DNA from: Streptomyces sp. I05A-00742
GTDB taxonomy: Bacteria > Actinomycetota > Actinomycetes > Streptomycetales > Streptomycetaceae
Assembly: GCF_013055795.1 (NCBI RefSeq)
Contig: NZ_JABETO010000011.1
Span: 1 to 64,000 of the forward strand
Length of the DNA: 64,000 nt
Direction of reading: 5' to 3'
This document shows positions 51,942-60,702 of this stretch, in pieces. Both the position numbers and the translations under genes were made by a program. Within the stretch, counting starts at the first letter, position 1; every line of letters starts with the position of its first letter. The notes beneath the pieces are model-generated. The model had not been told where the DNA came from. It ran no database searches and saw nothing but the letters and a program-made list of their open reading frames with translations.

Positions 51942-52769
51942 ATGGACAAAGGGGCGCTCCAGCAACTTTTGCGTGAGCGGAGGGCGGCCATCGCCCCGGA
52001 AGAGTACGGTTTGAGCAGGCCGTCGCGACAGGGGAGGCGGGCCCCCGGGCTCAGTCAGTCGCAGATGGACCAACTGTTGCACCGCACTCACGGTACGTAC
52101 AACCGTTTGGAGGCCGGTAACTACCCTCACCCGCCTGAGGAGTTATTGCGGGACGTGGCTCGACTGCTCGCGTTTAACGAGCACGAATGGACCCTGCTCT
52201 GGCTCTACACGATGCACCGGGACCCTCCCACCCCCCTCCACCGGACGTCGGGTACGGAGGTCCGCGAGGCGTGGGGCGAAGTGGTGCAGAGCATCTCCCA
52301 CATGGCCTACATCAGCGATCAGAGCTGGCGTGTGGTGACCTACAACGACGCTTTCGCCGCCATGTTCCCGGACCGGAAGGTCTGCGCGAACACGATGCGC
52401 TGGATGGTGCTCGATCCCTCCGCGCGCGATGTCCTGTTGGGCTGGGAGGACCACTGGCTCCCGATGGCCCTCCCGCAAATGCGCGCCGCCGTCGCCGCGT
52501 TGCCGCACGACCCGGGCCTCGCGGAGCTGGAGGCGGATATTCTCGCCGACCCCGTTGCCGGACCCCTGTACCGGGCCGGCGGCGGGGGAGCCTTCGCCCA
52601 TCCCGATGGTGACGAACGGCCCCTGAACCACAGCGAACTGGGCAAGGGGTGGGTCACGCTGTGCGCGGCCGAGCCGCTGTCCCACCCCCGTGTGCGCCTG
52701 ATGGTGATGATTTTTCATCCGGGCGAGGAGCGCCGCCTCGGCGCATCGACCGTTCTGCGAGCCCAGTGA
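51942..52769 (+). CDS. XRE-family regulator with MmyB-like ligand domain, copy 1
   Basis: The product is 275 residues. It has an N-terminal helix-turn-helix with the RRAAIAPEEYGL and GLSQSQMDQLLHRTHGTYNRLEAG blocks, then the MmyB-like ligand-binding domain (WRVVTYNDAFAAMFP, NTMRWMVLDPSARDVLLGWEDHW). The ATG at 51942 has AAGGGGGG 3 nt upstream. It is followed after 85 nt by the type III PKS on the same strand. A paralogue in opposite orientation lies on the other side of that gene. Confidence 0.93.
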   Translation: MDKGALQQLLRERRAAIAPEEYGLSRPSRQGRRAPGLSQSQMDQLLHRTHGTYNRLEAGNYPHPPEELLRDVARLLAFNEHEWTLLWLYTMHRDPPTPLHRTSGTEVREAWGEVVQSISHMAYISDQSWRVVTYNDAFAAMFPDRKVCANTMRWMVLDPSARDVLLGWEDHWLPMALPQMRAAVAALPHDPGLAELEADILADPVAGPLYRAGGGGAFAHPDGDERPLNHSELGKGWVTLCAAEPLSHPRVRLMVMIFHPGEERRLGASTVLRAQ

Positions 52770-52854
52770 ACGACAACTCTTCCATCGGTGCGGGCGACTT
52801 ACCCTCCCCGCACCCCCGGTCAGTTTCCCATCCGATCCCTTCGTGGAGGATCCG

Positions 52855-53907
52855 TTGCCTGCATATGTGGCGCGCCCCGCCATAGCCCTGCCCGAACATG
52901 TCGTCACGACGGACGACATTTGCGACGACATCGAACGGCACCACGCCGACCATCCCAAACTGGGGACCTACCTGAGGGTCGCCAGGGCCTCGGGGGTGCG
53001 AAGCCGCCGGTTCACCCGGCCGCTGGACTCGCCGACCGTCTCGGGCGGGGCCAGGATCAAGGAACGGAATCTGGTCGCCTTCGAGGACTGCGCCCGGCTC
53101 GCCGCGGAAGCGGCGCGCCAGGCCCTGGCCAACGCCGACCTGGAGCCGTCGGACATCGACTCCGTCGTCACCAGCCACACCACCTCGTGGACCACGCCCG
53201 GCCTGGACGTCCACCTGATCAACGCCCTGGGGCTGCGCCCGGACGTCCGACGGACGCCGATGGCCTCCCTCGGATGCGGTGGTGGCGCACAGGCGCTGGC
53301 CCGGGCCGCCGACGAGATCATGGCCCGCCCGGACAGCCGCGTCCTGGTGGTCGCCGCGGAGACGCTGAGTACGATTTATCGCCATGAAGACACTGATCTC
53401 AGCTCAATGATCTACAAGGCGCTGTTCGGTGACGGTGCCGGTGCCTGCGTCGTCACCGGCGAGCGGCGAGGGCCCGGTCTCCGCATCGACGGCAGCTGGG
53501 AATACCTGCTGCCGAACAGCCTCGACCGCTACTGGTGCCGCGTCGACGAGCTGGGGCTGCACTTCGACTCCACCCGGAAGGCCGTGGCGGCGGCGGGCGA
53601 GGTCCTGCCGGAACTGCTCGGCCGGCTGAAGACCGTCGGGTTCGCCTCGCCGCCCGAGTGGGCCGTCGTCCACGCCGGGGGGCCGCGGATCCTCGACGAC
53701 ATGGCCCGGGGGCTGGGCATCGACGAGAAAGTCCTGCGCCACTCCTGGAACAGCATGGAGAACAGCGGGAATCTGGGGGGTGTGTCCGTTCTGGACGTGC
53801 TGGCCCGTACTTATGAGGAACCGCCGGAAGCGAACGCGAGGGGACTGCTGGTCGCTTTTGGGCCCGGCTTCTTCACGACCGCCTGCCACGGTGTCTGGTC
53901 ATCGTGA
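52855..53907 (+). CDS. Type III polyketide synthase (chalcone synthase-like)
   Basis: The product is 350 residues from a TTG at 52855 with GGAGG 5 nt upstream. An in-frame GTG at 52843 is the alternative. It shows the thiolase-fold layout of RppA-like type III synthases: opening ARPAIALPEHVVT, nucleophile Cys141 in SLGCGGGA, His273 in VHAGGPRILD and Asn306 in SGNLGGVSVLDVL, the Cys-His-Asn triad. It elongates a CoA-bound starter with malonyl-CoA and cyclises the chain; product unknown. LFGDGAGACVV is the usual core block. No tailoring oxygenase or methyltransferase adjoins it. The last 97 bp overlap the antisense XRE gene. Confidence 0.9.
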   Translation: MPAYVARPAIALPEHVVTTDDICDDIERHHADHPKLGTYLRVARASGVRSRRFTRPLDSPTVSGGARIKERNLVAFEDCARLAAEAARQALANADLEPSDIDSVVTSHTTSWTTPGLDVHLINALGLRPDVRRTPMASLGCGGGAQALARAADEIMARPDSRVLVVAAETLSTIYRHEDTDLSSMIYKALFGDGAGACVVTGERRGPGLRIDGSWEYLLPNSLDRYWCRVDELGLHFDSTRKAVAAAGEVLPELLGRLKTVGFASPPEWAVVHAGGPRILDDMARGLGIDEKVLRHSWNSMENSGNLGGVSVLDVLARTYEEPPEANARGLLVAFGPGFFTTACHGVWSS

Positions 53908-54794
53908 ACGGGCTGTTCCCGAGCTGTCGTTGAGAAGGCCGCGAAGAACCGGGCGGGGTCGTCGACGGCCCGGGGCCGGATCTCCGGGAGGGCGTCGGGC
54001 CATTCCACGCCGACGGGCCTGAACAGCAATTGGTACAGCAGGGTCCCTTGGGTTCCGACCGGTTCGCTGACGGATATGGTGAGGGAACCGGGCCCGAGTT
54101 CGGAGTGATGGAGCGGCCGCTCGGCGCCGTCCGGATGTGCGTGACCGGGAGCAACGCTCCGGAAATACTTCCGGGTCCGCGGATCGGCCAGGCACTGCTG
54201 ACTCAGTGTGCGCAGGGTGCGGTTGTCGGGGTTCCGCGCCAGGGCGACTCGGAGTTGGGGTGCCACGACCGCTGCCCAACGGGTTTCCCAGTCGGTGAGC
54301 ACTCGGTCACGCGCGTCCTTGTTGAACAGCATCCAATGCATGGTGTTGCAGGGAGGACGGCGGCCGGGGAATATCGCGGCGAAAGCCTCGTTGTAGGCCA
54401 GTACGTTCCATTGCGGGTCGCAGAGGTAGGCGATGCCCGAGAAGGCGTGCATTATCCGCATCCAGTGCCCGGGGACGGTCACTTCCGGGTTCATGGTGAG
54501 CGGATAGGGCGGCTGCTCCCCTCGGGCATAGCTGTAGAGCACGACCCATTCCTGCTCGGTGAGGCCCAGGAGGTGGGCCACATCGCGCAAATACTCCGGC
54601 GTCGGGCTGTCCAGGACGCCGCGCTCCAGCTTTCCGTACGTCCCCGGCGCCCGGAGGAGTAAGTGGTCGACATGCGCCTGCGTCAGGCCGGGTGACTTCC
54701 TGCCCCTGGGGTCCAGCCGTATGAGGCCCAGACTCTCGGGGCTGATTGCCGCCCTGCGCTCCGTGAGCATCTGGCGCAGCACCTCCGCGTCCAA
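53811..54794 (-). CDS. XRE-family regulator with MmyB-like ligand domain, copy 2
   Basis: The product is 327 residues from a TTG at 54792-54794 with GGAAGGGAG 8 nt upstream. It has the same layout as copy 1: RRAAISPESLGL, SPGLTQAHVDHLLLRAPGTYGKLERG, then WNVLAYNEAFAAIFPG and NTMHWMLFNKDARDRVLTDWETRW. The C-terminal 40 or so residues after AAFSTTAR are extra relative to copy 1, and the last 32 or so are encoded antisense to the end of the PKS gene. A stop-codon loss could explain the tail. Confidence 0.9.
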   Translation of the reverse strand: MDAEVLRQMLTERRAAISPESLGLIRLDPRGRKSPGLTQAHVDHLLLRAPGTYGKLERGVLDSPTPEYLRDVAHLLGLTEQEWVVLYSYARGEQPPYPLTMNPEVTVPGHWMRIMHAFSGIAYLCDPQWNVLAYNEAFAAIFPGRRPPCNTMHWMLFNKDARDRVLTDWETRWAAVVAPQLRVALARNPDNRTLRTLSQQCLADPRTRKYFRSVAPGHAHPDGAERPLHHSELGPGSLTISVSEPVGTQGTLLYQLLFRPVGVEWPDALPEIRPRAVDDPARFFAAFSTTAREQPVHDDQTPWQAVVKKPGPKATSSPLAFASGGSS

Positions 54795-55016
54795 TGGAGC
54801 AACTCCCTTCCTATGCCTGGAACCCCCGTCTTTCGAGGCGCGCTGTCCTCACCTGAAAAAGAACTGTCCGGGCCCGATGATAGAGCGGAGTCGCCGTTGG
54901 GGAGGTGGGGGGTGCGGCGGAGTTCCCGGGCGGGGCGGGTGGAATTTGTCAGGGAATGCGTACTGCCTGCCAATTCGGCCCCGCGCCGCGGTATCTGGTC
55001 CGTACTATTGCCGCGC

Positions 55017-55886
55017 TCATGTCTCTTCCCGCAACAACCGCAGATACACCACCGAGAACAGCCCCCCGACGAGCAGCAGGAGCAGCGCCACCGCCGTTCC
55101 GTACCCGATCAGGGACTTGAGGAACGCCTGGTCGTACATGAAGACGGGGAGGGTCTCGCTGCGGTGGGCCGGGCCGCCGCGGGTCATGGCCCAGATGAGG
55201 CCGAAGACGGAGAGGGTCTGCAGGGTGTTGAGCATGAGATTGGTGCCGATGGTGCGGCGGAGCATGGGCAGGGTGATGTGCCAGAAGCGGCGCAGGCCGC
55301 TCGCGCCGTCGACCAGGGCGGCCTCGGTGACGTCCTGGGGGACGGAGTCGAGGGCGGCGGAGTAGACCAGCATGGAGAAGGCGGTGCCGCGCCAGACGTT
55401 GGCGAAGGAGACGGCCAGGATGGGCAGGGTGAACAGCCAGTTCTGGGTGGGCAGGTGGAGGTGTTCCAGGATGGCGTTGAGGGTGCCGCGCCGGTGGAAG
55501 AAGGTGTAGAGGAGGAAGCCCGCCACGATCTCCGGGATCACCCAGGCGGCGACCACGATCGTGCCCGTCAGGGTGCGGACGGGCCGCGAGGCGTGCCGCA
55601 TCAGGGCGGCGAGCGCGAAGCCCAGGGTGTTCTGGCCGACGAGGGACGACAGAACGGTGAAGAGCAGGGTGAGGACGACCGCGTTGCGGAAGTGCTCGTC
55701 CGCGAAGGCGTGCCGGAAGTTGTCGAACCCCACCCAGGAGGCCGACGCCTGGCCGGTGAGCCGGGTGTCCGTGAAGGCGAGGCCGACGCACCAGACGACC
55801 GGGCCGGCCAGGAAGAGCAGCAGCAGGACGGTGGCCGGGGCGAGCGGGAGCCAGCGGGTGGCCGCGGAGCGGCGGCGGGCGGTCAC
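55017..55886 (-). CDS. Sugar ABC transporter permease, MalF type
   Basis: The product is 289 residues from a GTG at 55884-55886 overlapping the TGA of the binding-protein gene (GTGA). It has six transmembrane segments and the EAA loop TEAALVDGASGLRRFWHITLP. It would pair with a MalG-type permease, but the next gene downstream is an unrelated regulator. The likely partner is at 46351. The 222 bp after it hold no gene. Confidence 0.92.
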   Translation of the reverse strand: MTARRRSAATRWLPLAPATVLLLLFLAGPVVWCVGLAFTDTRLTGQASASWVGFDNFRHAFADEHFRNAVVLTLLFTVLSSLVGQNTLGFALAALMRHASRPVRTLTGTIVVAAWVIPEIVAGFLLYTFFHRRGTLNAILEHLHLPTQNWLFTLPILAVSFANVWRGTAFSMLVYSAALDSVPQDVTEAALVDGASGLRRFWHITLPMLRRTIGTNLMLNTLQTLSVFGLIWAMTRGGPAHRSETLPVFMYDQAFLKSLIGYGTAVALLLLLVGGLFSVVYLRLLREET

Positions 55887-57259
55887 CGGCGCGCACCGGC
55901 GGTGTCGGCGATCGACTTCAGCTCGTCGTCGTAGTCCCGCGCGGCCGCCGCGGCCGTCGCGTCGCCGGTGGCGACCGCCTCCATCGCCTCCTGGATCGCC
56001 GCGGAGACCTCCGGGTAGACCGGCAGGGCCGGGCGGTGGCGGGTGATCCGGACCAGATCGGTGAAGAAGTCGATGCCCGGTACGTACGTCCGGTACCGCT
56101 CGTCGGCGGCGACGTCGTCCCGGACGGCGACCTGGCCGTCGCGGACCGTCCAGTCGAGCGCGTTCGCCCGGGTCTGGAGGGTCTCGATCGCCTGCCAGGC
56201 CAGGTCCGCCTTGCCTGACCGGGCGGCGATCGCCCAGGACCAGCCCCCGGAGAGGCTGACCCGCCCGGGGGCCGCGCCGTGCTGCGTCGGGAACGCGGCC
56301 CGGCCCATCACCTGTGACCAGCGCGGCCACGGCCTGCTGCCGTTGGGCTGCCAGTTCTTGCCGAGCCACGAGCCGTCGAGGGCGATGGCGAGCCGGCCGG
56401 AGGGCAGCCATTCGGCGGTGACGCGGGTGCTGACGTTCGGGTCGAGCGCGTCCGAGGGGTCGGGACCGAGCTTCTCGTCGTACACCGTGCGGACGAACTC
56501 CAGGGAATCCACGAACCCCCGCCCGCCCGTCAGCCACTTCTCGCGCGCCGGATCGTAGAGCGGATCCTTCCCCGTGCCGTACAGCAGCATCTCGAACCCC
56601 TGCATGCTGGCCGCCTCACCGGGGCCCTTCCCCGTGTAGAGGTGGAAGGGGATCACCCCGGGGACCTTCCGCTTGACGGCCCGTGCGGCTTCGAGAACGT
56701 CCTCCCACGTCCTCGGGCGCCAGTCGGCCGGCAGACCGGCCTTGGCGAAGATCTCCTTGTTGAACCACAGCCCCCGCGTGTCCGTCCCGTCCGGCACCCC
56801 GTACGTACTCCCGTCCGCGCCCCGGACCAGCGCCTTCGCCGCCGGAAGGTAGCGATCCCAGTCCTTCCAGCCGGCCAGCTTGTCGTCCAGCGGTCTCAGA
56901 TAGCCGCTCGTGACGTCGGAGTTGATGAGCGCGGTGTCCTCGCGGACCAGGTCCGGCGCCGTCCTCGGCGACCGCATCATCTGCTGGACCTTGGCGGCGT
57001 AGTCGTTCTCGGCGGCCTGGACGGGCACCAACTCGAGCTTCTTCCCGGGGTGCTCGCGCTCGAACTGCCGCTTCACCACAGCCAGGTAGTCGTCCATGAT
57101 CCGGTACTTGTTGTCCGTGCTGCGCTGATACACGATCCGCACGGTGTCCGGGTCCCCGTTGGCGGCGCTCCCACACGCGGTGAGCGGGCCGGCGAGCGCC
57201 GCGACGAGGAGGGTGCCGACGGCGACGAGCAGCACGGGGCGGGCCGGGCGCTCTGGCAC
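55883..57259 (-). CDS. Sugar-binding lipoprotein of a CUT1 ABC importer
   Basis: The product is 458 residues from a GTG at 57257-57259 with GGAGG 5 nt upstream; the frame from 57451 is rejected. Signal peptide with lipobox LTAC (Cys29). The mature part has the family-1 extracellular solute-binding fold, with NDYAAKVQQMMRSPRTAPDLV, GVPDGTDTRGLWFNKEIFAKAGLP and GGWSWAI as landmarks. It captures a sugar or oligosaccharide outside the membrane and passes it to the permeases. The ATPase is probably MsiK, encoded elsewhere. Confidence 0.93.
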   Translation of the reverse strand: MPERPARPVLLVAVGTLLVAALAGPLTACGSAANGDPDTVRIVYQRSTDNKYRIMDDYLAVVKRQFEREHPGKKLELVPVQAAENDYAAKVQQMMRSPRTAPDLVREDTALINSDVTSGYLRPLDDKLAGWKDWDRYLPAAKALVRGADGSTYGVPDGTDTRGLWFNKEIFAKAGLPADWRPRTWEDVLEAARAVKRKVPGVIPFHLYTGKGPGEAASMQGFEMLLYGTGKDPLYDPAREKWLTGGRGFVDSLEFVRTVYDEKLGPDPSDALDPNVSTRVTAEWLPSGRLAIALDGSWLGKNWQPNGSRPWPRWSQVMGRAAFPTQHGAAPGRVSLSGGWSWAIAARSGKADLAWQAIETLQTRANALDWTVRDGQVAVRDDVAADERYRTYVPGIDFFTDLVRITRHRPALPVYPEVSAAIQEAMEAVATGDATAAAAARDYDDELKSIADTAGARR

Positions 57260-57668
57260 GGTGTCCTCCAACGGTCGGAGCCTCGATGGCACTCCGATTA
57301 CGTTCCCTGGCTGTCGGTGACGTACGCGTCGGCCGGTGTGCGGCTTTCCGCCCGCGTGTCGTGGGGGTATTTCACGCTCTTCCGGCACCTGGAAAAACCG
57401 TCCGGCTTCTATCAGGATCGGCTCTTTGAACGCATGGGTGCCGTACGGCACATCCCACCTGCCGCATCCGCGTGAACCCAGGGGCGTGAGGCTGTTGTTG
57501 GCTCATCAGCCGCTTGACGCGCAGCGGGTGCGTTGCCATGGACGCCAGAGGAGTCGACAGACGCGTGATCAAAGAACCGGAGAGGACAAGCGAGTCTGCC
57601 GGTCGATTGTCTTCATGGGTAATTGAGCAGCCTGTCCGACCAGGCAGGATGTAAGCAGAAGGGGCGGT
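57260..57668. other. 409-bp divergent upstream region, no supported gene
   Basis: It lies between the divergent binding-protein and FtsX-type ATPase genes. Short frames exist on both strands but none has a Shine-Dalgarno or a recognisable peptide precursor. It presumably carries promoters for both sides. No strong palindrome was found. Confidence 0.55.
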
Positions 57669-58379
57669 ATGGGCGGCGACGGAGAACTCCGTGCATCCGG
57701 GAGTGACGATGTGCTGTCGGTCGACGGACTGCGCTGTGAAATGGCCGGGCGAATGCTCTTGGACGGGGTGGATCTCCGGGTTTCCGCAGGGCACTCTGTG
57801 GCGATCGTCGGGCCGAGCGGAAGCGGAAAGAGCACTCTGCTGGGATGCCTGCTGGGCCTGGTTCGCCCGTCGGCGGGGGTCGTACGGATCGTCGGCAGAG
57901 ACATCGTCCGGATGCACCGGCGCGCCCTTGAGCTGCACAGGAGCCGCCACATGGGCGTCGTGTTCCAATTCGGGGAACTGCTGCCCGAGCTGACACCGGT
58001 GGAGAACGTGGCGCTGGCCGCACTGTTGGCAGGCGGTAGGCCCGAGCACGTCTATGGCAGGGCCCGGCGGCTGCTCGACGATCTGGGCGTACCCGAGGCG
58101 GTGACGACGGCCCAGCTGTCGGGTGGCGAACGGCAACGCGCGGCTGTGGCGCGGGCTCTGATCAACGAGCCGACCGTGCTGTTGGCGGACGAGCCCACCG
58201 GTGCGCTCGACGCGGCGACGCGCGACAGCGTCGCCTCGGTGCTCTTCGACGTGCCGCGCCGGTGGGGATGCGCCCTGGTCGTTGTCACTCATGACGATGT
58301 GATCGCGCAAAGCGCCGACGTGTGCTGGGAGTTGGCGGACGCCACGCTGAGGCGGCGGGTCATCGGAGCCGGCCGGTGA
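57669..58379 (+). CDS. ABC transporter ATP-binding protein, LolD/FtsE type
   Basis: The product is 236 residues. Walker A GPSGSGKST, signature LSGGERQR and Walker B VLLADEPTGALD are present. The ATG at 57669 has AGAAGGGG 4 nt upstream. The TGA overlaps the GTG of the permease gene (GTGA). It powers the atypical permease that follows. Confidence 0.93.
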   Translation: MGGDGELRASGSDDVLSVDGLRCEMAGRMLLDGVDLRVSAGHSVAIVGPSGSGKSTLLGCLLGLVRPSAGVVRIVGRDIVRMHRRALELHRSRHMGVVFQFGELLPELTPVENVALAALLAGGRPEHVYGRARRLLDDLGVPEAVTTAQLSGGERQRAAVARALINEPTVLLADEPTGALDAATRDSVASVLFDVPRRWGCALVVVTHDDVIAQSADVCWELADATLRRRVIGAGR

Positions 58380-60607
58380 CGGCGGACCGTCCGGGCGTGC
58401 GTCGTCAGCTCCTGCGGATCGGGCGTTCGGCCGGGAAGCGGTCGGGCGGTGGCCGGATACGGGTCGTCGCACTGTTGCTGGCGGGCGCCGTCCTGGCGCT
58501 GGGATTCTCCTCGGTGGTCGCTGTGTACGCCGCGTACGACGGCATACACATGCGCACGGAAAAGCGGTCCCTCCAGTTTCGGGCCGCGCGTCCGGGCGAG
58601 CGCCCGGTGGCTCTGGCGATCGATGGCTTCGACGACGTCGCCGGACTTCAGCACAGCATCGTCTACCTCCGCCCGCTGTCCCGTGAGGCGCCGCTGCCAC
58701 CGGGTGTCAGCGCCTGGCCCGGACCGGGGGAAGCGGTTCTCTCACCGGCTCTCGTCCGGTCCTTGAAGGACGAGGGCTCGCCGCGCCGGTTCGGAGTGGT
58801 GACCGGGGAGATCGGCGAGGACGGCCTGGCCGGTCCGGGCGAACGGATGGGGTACGTCAATCCGACCGACCGGCAGATGGCCGGCGCTTCGTTCAGGCCC
58901 GTCATGGGGTTTGGCGGCGCCCGGGGAGACATGTTCGGCGACGTCATGTTCATCAAGGGGCGAGGGCACCTCATGGATGCCCTGTACTTGCTCCTGATAC
59001 CGGCTCTCGCCCTGGGCGTGGTCGCGGTGCGCATGGGTTCGGCGGCCAGGGACGGACGAACGTCCCTGGTGAGTGCTCTGGGCGGTACCTGGCGTGCCAG
59101 ATTCTGGCTGAACATGGGGGAAGCCGCTCCGCCGGTACTCGCGGGCGCGGTCATCGGTCTGCTCCCCGGCGCGATCGTGGCCGCCACCGGCGCCGTGAGG
59201 CTGCCCTGGATCGGCTACCGGTTGTCCGCCGCGGATCTCCGGCGCTGGTGGTGGGGGCTGCCCCTCTCGGGCGCTCTCGCCGCGGGGGTTCTGCTGCTGC
59301 TCGTCTGCCTGATGCACCGGGCCGGTGGTCGCCGCAAAGCGCGATCGCCGAGGGCGGGGGCGCTCAGGACCCGGATGTTGCGCTGGGCGGCCACAGCCTG
59401 TCCGGTGCTGATCTGCGCGACCGTCTGGGGCCCCGCGCAACTCGATCCCGCGAAGTACGCGGATCTGCGCGGGCTGCTGTACGACCTCGGTGTCGCCGCG
59501 GTCCTGGTCACGCTGCCCTGTGCAGTGGCTCTGGGAGCCGCTGCGGCCGGCAGGAGGCTCGCCCGCGCCGCCCGGCGTACGGGAAGTCCCGCCCAAGTGG
59601 TCGCCGGCCGGCACGCGGCCGCGCACCCGGGTGTCACGGCTCGCGTCGTGGCCGGAGTGGCGATCGCCTTGGTCGTCGTCAGCCAGATCCAGCTCACCAG
59701 CTCCCAGTTCGGCGAGTCCGCCGCGCGGGCCAAGGCCACCATGCGGGAAGTGGGTTCCGGCCTGCTCCTGATGGAGTTGCGGCCCACCAAGGTGAGCCGG
59801 GAGAGGTTCGAAGCCGTTCTCCGGGACCTGCCGCAGGGTACAGAGACCATGACGGTCCGCACCGAGACCGGTTCACCGGCTCCGCGGACACTGTTCACGG
59901 GGCCGTGCGACGCCTTGCGGACGGTACGCCTGCCCTGTTCCGAAACCCCCCGAAGGGTCGCCGTCCGCGACGTGGAACGGCGCGTCGCCGAGACCGCTCG
60001 CTGGACCGGTCCGGTAGCCGGCGAGCTCTATGTCCAGGAAGGCCCGGTGCTGTCCGGCGGCGGCCCGGAAGGTGTTCCCCCGGCGGTGGTCCTGACGTCG
60101 ACGAGCGGGGACGAGCTGCCTGTCGGCCGCATCAAGCAGCTCCTGAGGGACAGTCTGCCCATCGGCTCCGCGAGTGTGGACCTGCTGGGGGCACGCTGGA
60201 TCGGCGGCGCCAATCTGGCCGTCGCCCATGGAAGATGGGTGATCTTCTTCGGTGTGTCCGGTGTGCTGGTACTGGCTCTTGCCCTGGCACTCGCCAACGT
60301 CTCCGAGTTCGTGCGCTTCAGTACGGTGGTGGCACCGCTGAGCGTGCTCACCGGAAGACGCAGGCTGTATTACGGAACGGCGGCCTGGTCGGTGCTGGTG
60401 CCTTTGCTGGCGGCCATCGGGGTCAGCTTCGTCGTCTCGGTCTGGCTCGCCGCACCACAGGAAAGCCCCGACGAGGGCATCACCCTGTCCATGGGGATGC
60501 TCGCGGGGACCGCGGGGGCGTTGGCGGCGCTGTCCGTGGTCATGTGGTGGTGGGGAGCGCGCGCTGCCGTGCGGCAGTCCACGCGGTGGCGTCCCTATGG
60601 CGACTGA
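58376..60607 (+). CDS. Large FtsX-like ABC permease, divergent type
   Basis: The product is 743 residues from a GTG at 58376 overlapping the ATPase stop. One N-terminal transmembrane helix (ALLLAGAVLALGFSSVVAVYAAY) is followed by an extracellular domain of about 150 residues. A cluster of helices spans about residues 205-440, a second extracellular domain with two Cys (GPCDALRTVRLPCSE) follows, and the C-terminal helices end in WWWGARAAVRQS. The layout is like FtsX/MacB permeases, but the conserved REI-LLRAIG loops are absent. It is reminiscent of bacteriocin-immunity ABC permeases. Substrate unknown. Confidence 0.85.
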   Translation: MTADRPGVRRQLLRIGRSAGKRSGGGRIRVVALLLAGAVLALGFSSVVAVYAAYDGIHMRTEKRSLQFRAARPGERPVALAIDGFDDVAGLQHSIVYLRPLSREAPLPPGVSAWPGPGEAVLSPALVRSLKDEGSPRRFGVVTGEIGEDGLAGPGERMGYVNPTDRQMAGASFRPVMGFGGARGDMFGDVMFIKGRGHLMDALYLLLIPALALGVVAVRMGSAARDGRTSLVSALGGTWRARFWLNMGEAAPPVLAGAVIGLLPGAIVAATGAVRLPWIGYRLSAADLRRWWWGLPLSGALAAGVLLLLVCLMHRAGGRRKARSPRAGALRTRMLRWAATACPVLICATVWGPAQLDPAKYADLRGLLYDLGVAAVLVTLPCAVALGAAAAGRRLARAARRTGSPAQVVAGRHAAAHPGVTARVVAGVAIALVVVSQIQLTSSQFGESAARAKATMREVGSGLLLMELRPTKVSRERFEAVLRDLPQGTETMTVRTETGSPAPRTLFTGPCDALRTVRLPCSETPRRVAVRDVERRVAETARWTGPVAGELYVQEGPVLSGGGPEGVPPAVVLTSTSGDELPVGRIKQLLRDSLPIGSASVDLLGARWIGGANLAVAHGRWVIFFGVSGVLVLALALALANVSEFVRFSTVVAPLSVLTGRRRLYYGTAAWSVLVPLLAAIGVSFVVSVWLAAPQESPDEGITLSMGMLAGTAGALAALSVVMWWWGARAAVRQSTRWRPYGD

Positions 60608-60702
60608 GTCCGTACGTGCGTGTTTCGCGCGGTGGCTGGGGTTCGCCAGGTGTTGCGGCCCTGTCATACTTCGTCGGCCTGCTCTGAATGCAACAGCCCT
60701 GA

